A stretch of DNA of 64,000 nucleotides, from contig NZ_CANMZM010000002.1 of NCBI RefSeq assembly GCF_947502395.1, positions 806,001 through 870,000 on the forward strand, written 5' to 3'. A program made the translations under genes and the position numbers. Below the pieces are notes generated by a model. The model had not been told where the DNA came from, made no database searches, and worked only from the letters and a program-made list of their open reading frames with translations. The stretch is from an uncultured Erythrobacter sp. Lineage in GTDB: Bacteria > Pseudomonadota > Alphaproteobacteria > Sphingomonadales > Sphingomonadaceae. Below are positions 55,170 to 63,453 of the stretch, one piece after another. Numbering within the stretch: position 1 is the first letter of the stretch; each line of letters opens with the position of its first letter.

Positions 55170-57487
55170 ATTTCTTCTCGGAGTTCGATCAGTGGTATGC
55201 TTGGCGCTTCCCCGGCTTCAAAGTTTACCCCTGAGATGTCTACGCGGTCTTCGGCAAACCGGACGGGCACATCAAACAAGAATCCAGCGCGGACTTGGGA
55301 CCCCGGAGCTGGGGCTGAAGTGAAGATCAGCTTACCCTTCTCGCCAAGCAACCAATCAGAGGAGGGATTGCCATCCACGCTTACAAGCAGCGTCTCTGCC
55401 CGTGGACGAGTGATCGGGCGGACCTGTGGCTCTTGAGGACCGCCGTAGGATTTGATGAGCTGGAATTCTGCTGCAACTCCGTCGCCAATGCCGATCAACT
55501 GGTCGAGCATAGAGGGCGAACCTGTCATTCCGCTTGAGCTGTGATCTGTCGGATCACTGATGCGAAAACCTCTTGCTGCTCCGCGTCTGGCTCGAAAGAA
55601 GCTGATGACTTCAGAGAGTTCTTGCTCGGAGCGGATCCCAGGGCCCACGTCGAAGTGAATCCTGGCATCGGACCAAAGCGAATTGCGACGTTCATGGCCC
55701 GATGATGTAACTGATATGGATGTTGAGAACTCAGGCGCCACAGAGGCGCTTCGCCCGAGTGCGAAGGGATAGATGATATCGTCGAAGGCTTCCATTGCAT
55801 CCTCTTGGCTTGAGCGCATTCGGGTATAACCATCACGATTTACCTGGGGTTGTGCCCAGACATATCGTCGTTCGATGCCACGTTTGACGGCTTCATCGAC
55901 GCCGCGATCAATGCGGGTCCAATGCTCCTCACGGTCCTCGGCCCGAAGAACGAAGCCCGCGAGATAATCTTGTTCGTCAAGCGGATACTGGAGCCGAGAA
56001 TCGGTAAGCGTGTAGGCCGCGCGCCGAAGAGCATCCGCCCCATCCGTAAGCCAGTCGTAGTCTTCGAGCTGGAGGCGATCGAAGGCCGGTCGTGCCCAGC
56101 CGACTGGCAGGTTGGCGCGGTACAATTCTGGCATCTGGGGATCGAGAATTGTTGGCGTGAAGGCTAGCAGTAGAATTTCAGATGACGCTGGCGCAGCTGC
56201 ACGGATTGCAGCGGTTAAGTCAGATGTCGATTGGGCCAGGAGTGCCCCAGCTGCCTCAAGCAATGCGATTTGATCTGCGTCCAAGGTCTGGCGCAAATCC
56301 GGAATCTCGGGGGGATCACCGCCAAAGGCCAAAAGTGCGGCATCGTCATAGATGCAGATTTCGCCTTGTGCAGTGGTCCACCACCACGGCTCTCCGATCT
56401 GCATTCTCACCGGGAGATTTGAAGCGACCAAGAGGCTAACAAATGCGCTTGCACTGGTTTGCAACCAGGCCATGGCATCGGCATTGGCTGGTGACAATAG
56501 GCTGGAGGGTGGCACCCAACCTGTCAACGCAGGATCACCATTGAAGGTTCTTTGTTTCCACGCCTCAGGGCAATAGGCGTTGAAAAGCTCATAAGAAATT
56601 GAGGCGATCACCTCGAGGTCGTTCTCGTAGGCAAGTGCAAAGAAGTTTCGGTGCCATTGGGTGCAAGGCTGGCAAAGCTCCCCAGCAGGAACGGCCAAAA
56701 GATCTTCGCCCTGCAAGCCAAGGCGCATAAAGTGGCTCATCCCTACGTAGTGGATGAGGTCATGGCGGTATCCTAAGCCAATCAGGTTCCGAAGAATTCT
56801 GGAAGGTGTTTGATCGTAAGCGTCGTCATAAGCGGTTGCGAGCCTTTCACCGTGAACAGGAAGACGCACGTCTCCGATTTCAAGGACCGAATGACGGCCA
56901 TCGGCAACGATATTGGAAACTGTGACGCTTCCGTTGAAGCGAGAGGGCAATGGGGTGTTGCTTCCCAACGCAAATTCAGGTGCAACCAGCGAAATAAACA
57001 TCCGATCAATATCGGCCACATGAACTGGGCTTCCCGGTAGCGAAAAGCCGCTTTCGATCATGGAGAATGGCAGTGTGATGACTGCGTCTGTGGGCGTTCC
57101 CTCGGCATAATTCCAAAGCCTTACGAACCAGGCTCGAGATTGACCTTGGGCATCGCGCCCCTCGATAGTAAGTGTGGGCCCATTGACTGCATCAAGCGCG
57201 ATCACTCCTTGAGATTGCCAACGAAAGCTCAGCGTTGTGTTTGAGTAGTTGCGATTGGTTTCGTACGCCAAAAGCGGATGGTCCAGGGTATCTTCGCTCT
57301 CCCAGATCAATCCGACCAGCTCGCCCTCACGGTGGAGCTCCACATCGATCTGCATCGAATCTGGGCCAGTCGTGACAACGGATGCCATCGCCGGGCGGGG
57401 GAAGTTTACCCGCCAAAACCGAGGATCGAATCGCTGGATAAAACTGGATTCTTGCCCACGGCGCTCGCGGGCTAGCCAATATGCCAT
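55166..57487 (-). CDS. Fusion: glycosidase-like/unknown N-terminal part with DUF2460 (GTA gp12) C-terminus
   Basis: A 773-residue protein. The C-terminal ~210 residues are DUF2460: FSTSISVTSSGHERRNSLWS, then SFFRARRGAARGFRISDP, SYGG...ITRPRAETLLVSVDG and AGFLFDVPVRFAED. That is the whole of gp12 in R. capsulatus (~200 residues). The N-terminal ~560 residues begin with a beta-rich segment and continue into an alpha/beta region (GYRHDLIHYVGMSHFMRLG, ENDLEVIASISYELFNAY, MQIGEPWWWTT) that looks like a TIM-barrel glycosidase, with Glu in GEPWWW as a possible acid. It starts 18 bp after the tape measure gene. Confidence 0.75.
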   Translation of the reverse strand: MAYWLARERRGQESSFIQRFDPRFWRVNFPRPAMASVVTTGPDSMQIDVELHREGELVGLIWESEDTLDHPLLAYETNRNYSNTTLSFRWQSQGVIALDAVNGPTLTIEGRDAQGQSRAWFVRLWNYAEGTPTDAVITLPFSMIESGFSLPGSPVHVADIDRMFISLVAPEFALGSNTPLPSRFNGSVTVSNIVADGRHSVLEIGDVRLPVHGERLATAYDDAYDQTPSRILRNLIGLGYRHDLIHYVGMSHFMRLGLQGEDLLAVPAGELCQPCTQWHRNFFALAYENDLEVIASISYELFNAYCPEAWKQRTFNGDPALTGWVPPSSLLSPANADAMAWLQTSASAFVSLLVASNLPVRMQIGEPWWWTTAQGEICIYDDAALLAFGGDPPEIPDLRQTLDADQIALLEAAGALLAQSTSDLTAAIRAAAPASSEILLLAFTPTILDPQMPELYRANLPVGWARPAFDRLQLEDYDWLTDGADALRRAAYTLTDSRLQYPLDEQDYLAGFVLRAEDREEHWTRIDRGVDEAVKRGIERRYVWAQPQVNRDGYTRMRSSQEDAMEAFDDIIYPFALGRSASVAPEFSTSISVTSSGHERRNSLWSDARIHFDVGPGIRSEQELSEVISFFRARRGAARGFRISDPTDHSSSGMTGSPSMLDQLIGIGDGVAAEFQLIKSYGGPQEPQVRPITRPRAETLLVSVDGNPSSDWLLGEKGKLIFTSAPAPGSQVRAGFLFDVPVRFAEDRVDISGVNFEAGEAPSIPLIELREEI

Positions 57488-57505
57488 AGCTGGAAAATCC
57501 TTGCG

Positions 57506-58078
57506 TCAACGATCTTGGAGCGCTCTGCGAACTGCGCTTGCAACTTGGCGCGACGAGCGCCGCATCGCAGTAGGAGCGGCGGTTCCGCGTGGTGTGGCCA
57601 GCTGTATTGCAACGCGCACATCGCGGCCTGCGGCTGTTGTGCCTTGATTGGCGGCAATCCGCCCGGAAGATGTTGGCACAAAGAGCTCAGGTCCATTCTC
57701 GCCAACGAGATATCCCCTGCCCGGGGAAACAGGTCCGCCGGTTGCCCGGCCGGGCAGGCCCAGAAGCGAGCCAAAAGTTTGACCTAGCAATCCGCCAAAT
57801 CCTGAAGCCGAGCCATTGAATATCGAGCCAATGCCCGACGTAATGGCACGGGCAGCGATGGAATCCATCGTGCGAAACGCTACTCTCTGCAAGTCATCAA
57901 ATCCGAGCGAGCCGCGCCTAACTGCTGAAAGAAGCCCTCTCTCAAGGACGGATCCAGCCCGATCAAAGTTGCTGATCAAATTCGAATCCACCGCACTGCT
58001 CACAGACTGTAGGTCTGCGTTGAAGCCGTCAGTGGTTGCGCGGACATCAATTACGAGTTCTTCAAAATAGTCATCCAT
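57506..58078 (-). CDS. Short tail tape measure protein, GTA gp11-like
   Basis: A 190-residue tape measure protein, far shorter than in most phages, as expected for short GTA tails. ATGGPVSPGRGYLVGENGPE is the lambda-type tape measure C-terminal motif. The N-terminus MDDYFEELVIDVRATTDGF fixes the ATG at 58078, which overlaps the preceding stop by eight bases; a start at 58105 is less likely. A central hydrophobic GSIFNGSASGFGGLLGQTFG region follows. Confidence 0.82.
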   Translation of the reverse strand: MDDYFEELVIDVRATTDGFNADLQSVSSAVDSNLISNFDRAGSVLERGLLSAVRRGSLGFDDLQRVAFRTMDSIAARAITSGIGSIFNGSASGFGGLLGQTFGSLLGLPGRATGGPVSPGRGYLVGENGPELFVPTSSGRIAANQGTTAAGRDVRVAIQLATPRGTAAPTAMRRSSRQVASAVRRALQDR

Positions 58079-58283
58079 CTCTCTCGCGCTCCAACATTTT
58101 GGCAATCATTTCCATCGATGGGCCTTGCGCATCTGAGCGGGCCTTTGGTTCAGAAAGAGCTCCTTTCAGTTCGCTCGGTGTCGCGCGCCAAAACTCGTTT
58201 GGTCGCCATCCCAGCCATTGTGCGGTGATGGTCCAAAAATGCTGGGCGTGGGCGGTGAAGCCTTCGGGCATTGTCCGTGTCAC
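58071..58283 (-). CDS. Tail assembly chaperone-like protein (gp10.1)
   Basis: A 70-residue protein resembling the small phage tail assembly chaperones next to gp10 in GTAs: LGWRPNEFWRATPSEL is the family core. It starts with GTG, overlapping the gp10 stop (GTGA). Chaperones of this type coat the tape measure protein before tail assembly, and the next gene is the tape measure. Confidence 0.75.
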   Translation of the reverse strand: MTRTMPEGFTAHAQHFWTITAQWLGWRPNEFWRATPSELKGALSEPKARSDAQGPSMEMIAKMLERERDG

Positions 58284-58594
58284 GATTGACCTTGCAAGAC
58301 CTGAGAAAGAATGGCGCGCACAGGTTTTGTGGTATCGATCAGGCCTTGCTTGAGTACTGATTGGCCGACGTCTTCGCGAGATGGCCGTGGGTCAGTGTCG
58401 ATACAGTGCCAAATCAACGCGCTTACTTCTGTGAGCGTCAAAGCGCCTTCAGATGCGCGTTCAACTAGGGCGAAAAGCGAACCGATTTCCTCTTCGGCTG
58501 CAACGAGATTTTCAAAGCTAGGGCGCAAACGCAGTTGGCGGTTGCCAAGCTGAAAACGAGCCTCACCTCTTAAGGCATTGGCTGTCTGGTTCAT
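58280..58594 (-). CDS. GTA gp10-family protein (DUF3356-type)
   Basis: A 104-residue protein of the GTA-gp10 family. GEARFQLGNRQLRLRPSFENLVAAEE and EVSALIWHCIDTDP are typical. It is thought to act as a tail assembly protein. The ATG overlaps the gp9 stop by four bases and the stop overlaps the chaperone start. Confidence 0.85.
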   Translation of the reverse strand: MNQTANALRGEARFQLGNRQLRLRPSFENLVAAEEEIGSLFALVERASEGALTLTEVSALIWHCIDTDPRPSREDVGQSVLKQGLIDTTKPVRAILSQVLQGQS

Positions 58595-58998
58595 GCCGGT
58601 ACAATCGGTCCAGAGCTTTCAAGCTGAAGCGTGTAATTGCGTTCGCCGTTGAAATCGCCCGAGTAGTCCAATCGCTGCACCAGAAAACGCCCACGCAGGC
58701 GTTCGCCATCTTCAAAAGATAATTCGTAATCGTCGATTGTGCCTGCCAAGGCATGGGTGCGGACTGAAGTTTCTGCGTCACTGCCAAGGAATATGCCAGC
58801 CGCATTGACCGAAACAGACCGCGTGCCCGCGCCTGAAAGCAGATCGCGCCAGCCACCTGATTCCTTATTAGTCACGGCCACGAGATCGCCATTAATCGTC
58901 AGCTGTGTGGTCCGCATTCCGGCCACTGTTTCATAAGAGATAGGCGATCCACCATCTCCTATTTTTAAGAGGAAGGCAGATCCGTTCTGCGCTGGCAT
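58591..58998 (-). CDS. Major tail protein, GTA gp9-like
   Basis: A 135-residue TP901-1-type major tail tube protein. Family segments are MPAQNGSAFLLKIGDGG, TINGDLVAVTNKESGGWR and YELSFEDGERLRGRFLV. The ATG at 58998 follows GGAGAG; the longer frame to 59130 has no family match upstream. Its 130-140 residues are typical of GTA tails. Start is 22 bp after the gp8 stop. Confidence 0.9.
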   Translation of the reverse strand: MPAQNGSAFLLKIGDGGSPISYETVAGMRTTQLTINGDLVAVTNKESGGWRDLLSGAGTRSVSVNAAGIFLGSDAETSVRTHALAGTIDDYELSFEDGERLRGRFLVQRLDYSGDFNGERNYTLQLESSGPIVPA

Positions 58999-59020
58999 AG
59001 TATCTCTCCAAAATGAAAAA

Positions 59021-59413
59021 TCAGGTTTGCGGGGCGAAAATTCGGAACCGGAATTCGAGTAGGGCTCCGCGCAGGTTTCCTTCGCGCTCTTCACTGCGCG
59101 CGCGCAGGAAGCGGATCGAAGCAATCTCAAATCCGGTTTGAAATGGTGGGAGGTCCAAGATCCTACGTTCGATTGCGCTGATCAATGAACCGTCCGCATC
59201 AGGCTCATCCGCTCGGGTCTCAAGCTCAATTGCAATGCGAACCTCGCGGCCGGGTCGTTCCTTTGTGCCCCAATCGGTGGACGCGCTTGCGGCTATGCCG
59301 ATCCAGGGTGAGCTTGCCTTGACGGGAGCTTCCTCTTCGATCGCATTGATCGTCGCGAGTGCGGGGTCGTCGCGAAGCCATGAAATGAGCTCCGCTCGCA
59401 AGTGATTTTCCAT
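59021..59413 (-). CDS. DUF3168 tail completion protein, GTA gp8-like
   Basis: A 130-residue DUF3168 protein, a tail terminator or completion factor. It starts MENHLRAELISWLRDDPALA, preceded by a GAGAGG site, and continues with the ETRADEPDADGSLISAIERRIL helix and a beta C-terminus. It lies four bases after the stop of the small gene in the gp7 slot. Confidence 0.85.
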   Translation of the reverse strand: MENHLRAELISWLRDDPALATINAIEEEAPVKASSPWIGIAASASTDWGTKERPGREVRIAIELETRADEPDADGSLISAIERRILDLPPFQTGFEIASIRFLRARSEEREGNLRGALLEFRFRIFAPQT

Positions 59414-59417
59414 CAGG

Positions 59418-59582
59418 TCAACCTCTCGTGAATTTTGGCCACAGCGAACGGGCGGAATGCCAGTCGACCGTGTCTTCTTTGCGGATGCGACGACGATGCT
59501 CTGCGTATTGAAGTCCCCGAATCTTGGCTCGTTCTTGCAGTCTTCGAATGAGAGCATCTCTGGACGTAGTTGCGGTAATCAT
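59418..59582 (-). CDS. 54-codon small protein in the gp7 position
   Basis: This 54-residue frame (MITATTSRDALIRRLQERAKI...) starts with an ATG overlapping the gp6 stop (ATGA) and stops four bases before gp8, so it is clearly translated with its neighbours. It is very basic and Arg-rich (YAEHRRRIRKEDTVDW). Canonical gp7 (head closure) is about 110 residues; this is half as long and I cannot align it. It may be a degenerate gp7 or an unrelated small protein. Confidence 0.65.
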   Translation of the reverse strand: MITATTSRDALIRRLQERAKIRGLQYAEHRRRIRKEDTVDWHSARSLWPKFTRG

Positions 59583-60136
59583 GTCAGCCGCACTGCCCGC
59601 CAAGGTCTCCAGAGGGCGCTGACAATAGCTGGAGGTGAGGTCACTGTTTTGTCGCCACTGTGGCGATCTCGATCGCGGTAGTGATGAGCGCTGAGACGAA
59701 TGATACCTTGTTTGAGTGGTGCTGGTAATCCGTCCCAAGTGTCGCTGAGCCCCACGCTGGCAGTCACAACCAACGCTTGCCCTTCGATACTGTCAAGCAG
59801 CTGGACGACAAGGTTTCCGTTGGCCTGTATCTCGGCCTCAAATTGAGAAGCATTGAGTTCGGTTCGGTCTCCGCCTTGCGAAACAATCTGCACGCGTGAA
59901 AGAAAGGAGACTGGCCGGGAGGTCAGCGCGGACTGCTCACCTTGAATCGGCAATCGTTCCTCGACCAACTGCGACAAGGGTGTCTGGCCAGTAAAGCCTT
60001 CACACATTGAAAGGGCTGATTGCAAAAGGCCGATGAGGAGAACGTCCTCATTGGGCCGCGTTATTCCGAGCCAACTCTTCAGATCCGCAAGCGCTTCGCC
60101 GCCTACATCTGCCGGCTCTACAATTCTCCGCTGCAT
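59579..60136 (-). CDS. Head-tail connector protein, GTA gp6-like
   Basis: A 185-residue phage gp6-like (HK97 gp6/phiE125 gp8 type) connector. LADLKSWLGITRPNEDVLLIG and LPAPLKQGIIRLSAHHYRDR are the family helices. It bridges portal and tail. There is a 172-bp gap between it and the capsid gene containing a small hairpin. Confidence 0.88.
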   Translation of the reverse strand: MQRRIVEPADVGGEALADLKSWLGITRPNEDVLLIGLLQSALSMCEGFTGQTPLSQLVEERLPIQGEQSALTSRPVSFLSRVQIVSQGGDRTELNASQFEAEIQANGNLVVQLLDSIEGQALVVTASVGLSDTWDGLPAPLKQGIIRLSAHHYRDRDRHSGDKTVTSPPAIVSALWRPWRAVRLT

Positions 60137-60279
60137 TGCGGTCTCCCAAGTTTAAAGATGGATCAGGGTGCGCCCGCGCCAGTCGCAACCAGCTGGAGTG
60201 AAGCTTGGTTTGCGGGGCGCGGGCGCTGTGTACCGGCAGGGGAGCAAGGGGGAACTCTACCCTGCCGGGAACAAATTAT

Positions 60280-60295
60280 GCCGCATCAGTGCGGC
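60280..60295 (-). other. Small hairpin downstream of the capsid gene
   Basis: GCCGCA-TCAG-TGCGGC lies 13 bp after the capsid stop. The T tract on the minus strand is poor (ATAATTTG), so it may only weakly terminate or may stabilise the capsid mRNA. Confidence 0.4.
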
Positions 60296-60308
60296 AAAAG
60301 TTCTTTGT

Positions 60309-61469
60309 TTAGGCCTCAATCTTGAGAAGCTTGATCGCGTTTGAGTCGAGCACTTGTCCGCCCACGCGCTTGGTCGCGTAGAAGTGGACAAAGGGCTTGT
60401 TGGAGAATGGATCGCGCAGAACGCGGGTCGCGCTGTGCTCGGCGATCAGATAGCCATGGCGGAAGTTGCCGAAGGCAATCGGGAATTCACCCGAAGCCAC
60501 GTCTGGCATATCCTCAGCTTCGACCACGGGATAACCAAGGAGACGGTCTGGTTGGCCCTCGACCATGCCTGGTTGCCACAGGAACGCACCGTCAGCGGTT
60601 TTGAGCTTGCGGACCGACGCAAGAGTGGCCGAGTTCATGACGAAGCTCGCCCCCTGGCGATGGCCAGACTTGAGCGAGTGGATCAGGTCGATGAGCTTGG
60701 AGTCGGGCGCACTGTCAAAGCCATTTGCATCGCCCGATCCAACGTATTGGACCGTCCTGAACGGACGCACACCGTCTTCTGCAGCGCTGGTAGGCGAACG
60801 CAGGAAGCCTTCCGGTTGGTTGGTGCCGGTGCCATCGACAAAGGCAGATCCCTCAGCGCGAGCAAACTCGATCGCGATTTCATTTGCGAGCCATGTTTCA
60901 AGGTCAAACGCTGCGTCGTCGAGCATCGCTTGGCTGGCCGCCGGATTGGCAAATAGATCACCAGATGGCGGTGCGATCTCCGCAAAATTTGGCGCTTGCG
61001 TTTCTGGGCGTGGTGCGATTTCGCTGACCCAACCTGACGCTGTGCTGCCAGTTGCCACCAGCTTGCGATAGCCGGACGTACCGGTCTGCACGACTTGAGC
61101 GATGGAGCGGATCGGGCTGATCTCGATAAGCTCGCTTGCGATGACCGCGTCGATCTTTTGTGGCACCGCAAAACCGCCATCTGAAGGTGACGAACCATTG
61201 ATGGATTTCACTTCGGTTTCACGACCTCGACGCAGATATCCATCGACGAAGCCTTTTACTTCAGCATTGTCTGAAACCGCACCACCAATTGCTGGTCGCG
61301 AAGCTGCGCGTGAGACCTTGTCGAGACGCGCTTTGACTTCGTTAACATCACCACGAAGTGTTTGAATGTCGGCTTCTGCTTGGTCCTGCCGCGCAACGAT
61401 ATCGAAGCTTTGCTCCATTTGATCGTCTGAAATTGCAGGCGTGGTATCGGGAGTTGTGTTGGTATCCAT
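60309..61469 (-). CDS. HK97-family major capsid protein, GTA gp5-like
   Basis: A 386-residue HK97-fold capsid protein. A charged N-terminal arm of ~90 residues (coiled-coil, AEADIQTLRGDVNEVKARLD) is likely removed by the protease. NPAASQAMLDDAAFDLETWL, GTGTNQPEGFL and FVMNSATLASVRKLKTADG are family features. I prefer the ATG at 61469, with AGAAAGG upstream, to the ATG at 61496, because the latter directly abuts the T tract of an intrinsic terminator. Confidence 0.95.
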   Translation of the reverse strand: MDTNTTPDTTPAISDDQMEQSFDIVARQDQAEADIQTLRGDVNEVKARLDKVSRAASRPAIGGAVSDNAEVKGFVDGYLRRGRETEVKSINGSSPSDGGFAVPQKIDAVIASELIEISPIRSIAQVVQTGTSGYRKLVATGSTASGWVSEIAPRPETQAPNFAEIAPPSGDLFANPAASQAMLDDAAFDLETWLANEIAIEFARAEGSAFVDGTGTNQPEGFLRSPTSAAEDGVRPFRTVQYVGSGDANGFDSAPDSKLIDLIHSLKSGHRQGASFVMNSATLASVRKLKTADGAFLWQPGMVEGQPDRLLGYPVVEAEDMPDVASGEFPIAFGNFRHGYLIAEHSATRVLRDPFSNKPFVHFYATKRVGGQVLDSNAIKLLKIEA

Positions 61470-61496
61470 AGGGTTATTGGCCTTTCTGTTGGGCAT

Positions 61497-61522
61497 AAAA
61501 AAGGCCGCCCAGCATGGCGGCC
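61497..61522 (-). terminator. Intrinsic terminator before the capsid gene
   Basis: GGCCGCC-ATGCTG-GGCGGCC, a perfect 7-bp stem on the minus strand, is followed by six T residues (A run at 61497-61502). It lies between the protease stop and the capsid start, inside the GTA operon. Confidence 0.88.
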
Positions 61523-61546
61523 AATCCGAGGGGCTTGAGGGTGCGC

Positions 61547-61966
61547 TCAGGACATGAAGTGGACCCGAGCGCCATGCTGAAGCGGATGAGTGACAAGGCT
61601 CACTTCGAACAGGTCGATTTCTGTGAGTTCGCGGCCCGCTTCGCTATGTCTGGCCTGACGGGCGCGATATCCAAAACTGAGACCCGATACCTTACCTTTG
61701 GTGAGCAATTTCGCAGCCCGGCTGGCAGTGCGATCGATTCTTGCAATGACGCGAAGGCCGCGCTCATCTTCACTGATGGTCTCAATCTCGCCGATCTGTT
61801 GATCAGGACGATGTTGCCACAAAAGAGGCAGCGCCTTTGTCTGTGCTGCGAGAGTGGCAGAAAAGGCACCTGGTAGGATTGTGTCTTGATCTGAGTCAGG
61901 GATGTTGAAAAGCCCCGCGTAACCCGCAAAACGAACCGGCTTATTCAGGTGGTCATTGTCGGTCAT
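61547..61966 (-). CDS. HK97-family prohead protease, GTA gp4-like
   Basis: A 139-residue capsid maturation protease. FAGYAGLFNIPDSDQDTILPGAF is the start of the U35-type fold; LPLLWQHRPDQQIG carries the catalytic His, and KVSGLSFGYRA the Ser. The ATG at 61966 overlaps the stop of the DUF6127 gene (ATGA). The frame to 62083 is rejected because it reads antisense-like sequence inside that gene. Confidence 0.9.
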   Translation of the reverse strand: MTDNDHLNKPVRFAGYAGLFNIPDSDQDTILPGAFSATLAAQTKALPLLWQHRPDQQIGEIETISEDERGLRVIARIDRTASRAAKLLTKGKVSGLSFGYRARQARHSEAGRELTEIDLFEVSLVTHPLQHGARVHFMS

Positions 61967-62271
61967 CACAGCATCTCCCAAACGCCAAGGCGCACAGCGA
62001 TGCCAATCAGAAGTGCGGCGAGGAGGGCGCGGATGGCCCATTCGACAAAGGCCTTCCAAGCGCTTGCTTTGGCATCGCGCCATGCTCGAAGCAGTTCGCG
62101 CAGTTCATCAAGGTCACTTTCCGCGTTGGGATCTGCGAGTCCAAACCGGTCTAGGACGCGGTCGGTTGCGACCTCGGTCGTTTCTTCGACAATTGCCCGC
62201 AAGGTGACAAGGTTGGCGCCGTCTTGATTGGCTTGTGCCAAAAGGCTGGCGAGAGTATCGGAAGGCGTCAT
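61966..62271 (-). CDS. DUF6127 family protein (GTA gp3.5 position)
   Basis: A 101-residue protein between portal and protease. The N-terminal part is charged and helical (SDLDELRELLRAWRDAKASA) and the C-terminus is one hydrophobic helix (IRALLAALLIGIAVRLGVW). The family appears in GTA clusters of sphingomonads. A membrane anchor inside a capsid gene set is curious, and the role is unknown. Both ends overlap neighbours by four bases. Confidence 0.75.
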   Translation of the reverse strand: MTPSDTLASLLAQANQDGANLVTLRAIVEETTEVATDRVLDRFGLADPNAESDLDELRELLRAWRDAKASAWKAFVEWAIRALLAALLIGIAVRLGVWEML

Positions 62272-63425
62272 TGGCCGTTTTCCTCTGAGCCAAATCCAAG
62301 CAGTTCGCGTTTCTCATCGCGGGTCAGGAAATCCGCATCCGAAACTTGCTTCCAAAGACGTTCACGGTCTTCTGAAAGCGCAGTGATCCGGTCGAGGTCG
62401 ATATGAATTGAGCTCTTCGAGAACCATGGGGAAAGCCCCTCTTGCAACGCTGAGAAGAGTTTTTCCGCCAACGGCAATAAGGTCAGCCGCCAAAGCGCCC
62501 TGTTGGCCTCGCGATAGTTTGAATAGGTGTTGTCGCCGGGAAGCCCGAGCAACATTGGCGGCACGCCAAAGGCCAATGCGATCTCTCTTGCTGCGGCACT
62601 CTTAAGCGTTGCAAAGTCCATATCAGCTGGAGACATTGCCAGCGTTTGCCAGCGCAATCCACCATCCAGCAGCATGGGTCGACCCGCATTACCAGAGCCA
62701 GAAAACGCCGTTTCAAGCTCACTTTTCAGGCGCTCAAATTGATCATGAGTGAGCCCTGCGCCATCTCCTGGCTCGTAGACCAGTGCTCCAGAAGGGCGCG
62801 CCGCATTTTCCAGCAGGCAGCGGTTCCATTCAGACGCCGCATTATGGATCGCCACCGCTTGTTGGGCTGATGCCAACGCACTCGCACCAAGGTGGTCGTC
62901 TAACGGATGGAGCGTCTTGATCTGGATAACGTTGGGCCAGCCATCCTCATCTTCGATGGGCAAGGTAATCTTATCGCCAACGACGGAGTATGTGTAGGCA
63001 CATGGCCAACCGTCTGACCCAGCGACAACATCTACTCTGTCTGGCCTGAGCGCAAAAAGTTCAATCGGATGCCCTGTCGCATCTTTCACGACTTGGACAA
63101 ATCCGTTGCCGTGAAGAAGAAGATGTGACGCGAGCGTCTCTATCAATGACTGCCCTGCACTGGTCGCATTGATCAGCGCTGCCAGCCTGTCATCATTGCT
63201 CCCGAGCGGGGCTTGGCCGACGCCCTCGGCAACAATGCGCACAGCTCTTTGGGCGATAGGATTACTCAAGAATCCGTCACGCACGCTGCGCTCATATTGG
63301 TAGGGTTTCGAGCTTCCGGTCTCGGTAAAGGCTGGTGTCCAACCCTGCATGATTCCGGGCGCCAATGGCACGCGGGAATCCTCCCCACCCTTGAAGGCAG
63401 AGAACAGCTGTTCGAGCAATGCCAT
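62268..63425 (-). CDS. HK97-family portal protein, GTA gp3-like
   Basis: A 385-residue portal protein forming the DNA gate. LHPLDDHLGASALASAQQAV, AAAREIALAFGVPPMLLG and NYREANRALWRLTLLPLA are family segments. The ATG at 63425 follows AAAGGAA and gives the usual MALLEQLFSAFKGG start. It is 28 bp after the terminase stop. Confidence 0.94.
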   Translation of the reverse strand: MALLEQLFSAFKGGEDSRVPLAPGIMQGWTPAFTETGSSKPYQYERSVRDGFLSNPIAQRAVRIVAEGVGQAPLGSNDDRLAALINATSAGQSLIETLASHLLLHGNGFVQVVKDATGHPIELFALRPDRVDVVAGSDGWPCAYTYSVVGDKITLPIEDEDGWPNVIQIKTLHPLDDHLGASALASAQQAVAIHNAASEWNRCLLENAARPSGALVYEPGDGAGLTHDQFERLKSELETAFSGSGNAGRPMLLDGGLRWQTLAMSPADMDFATLKSAAAREIALAFGVPPMLLGLPGDNTYSNYREANRALWRLTLLPLAEKLFSALQEGLSPWFSKSSIHIDLDRITALSEDRERLWKQVSDADFLTRDEKRELLGFGSEENGQ

Positions 63426-63453
63426 TGGCAATTCCTTTGTTTGTTTCTTGGCG

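Noticed and set aside
61470..61496. Capsid start at 61496
   Set aside because: The ATG follows directly on the terminator T tract with no ribosome site; 61469 has one.
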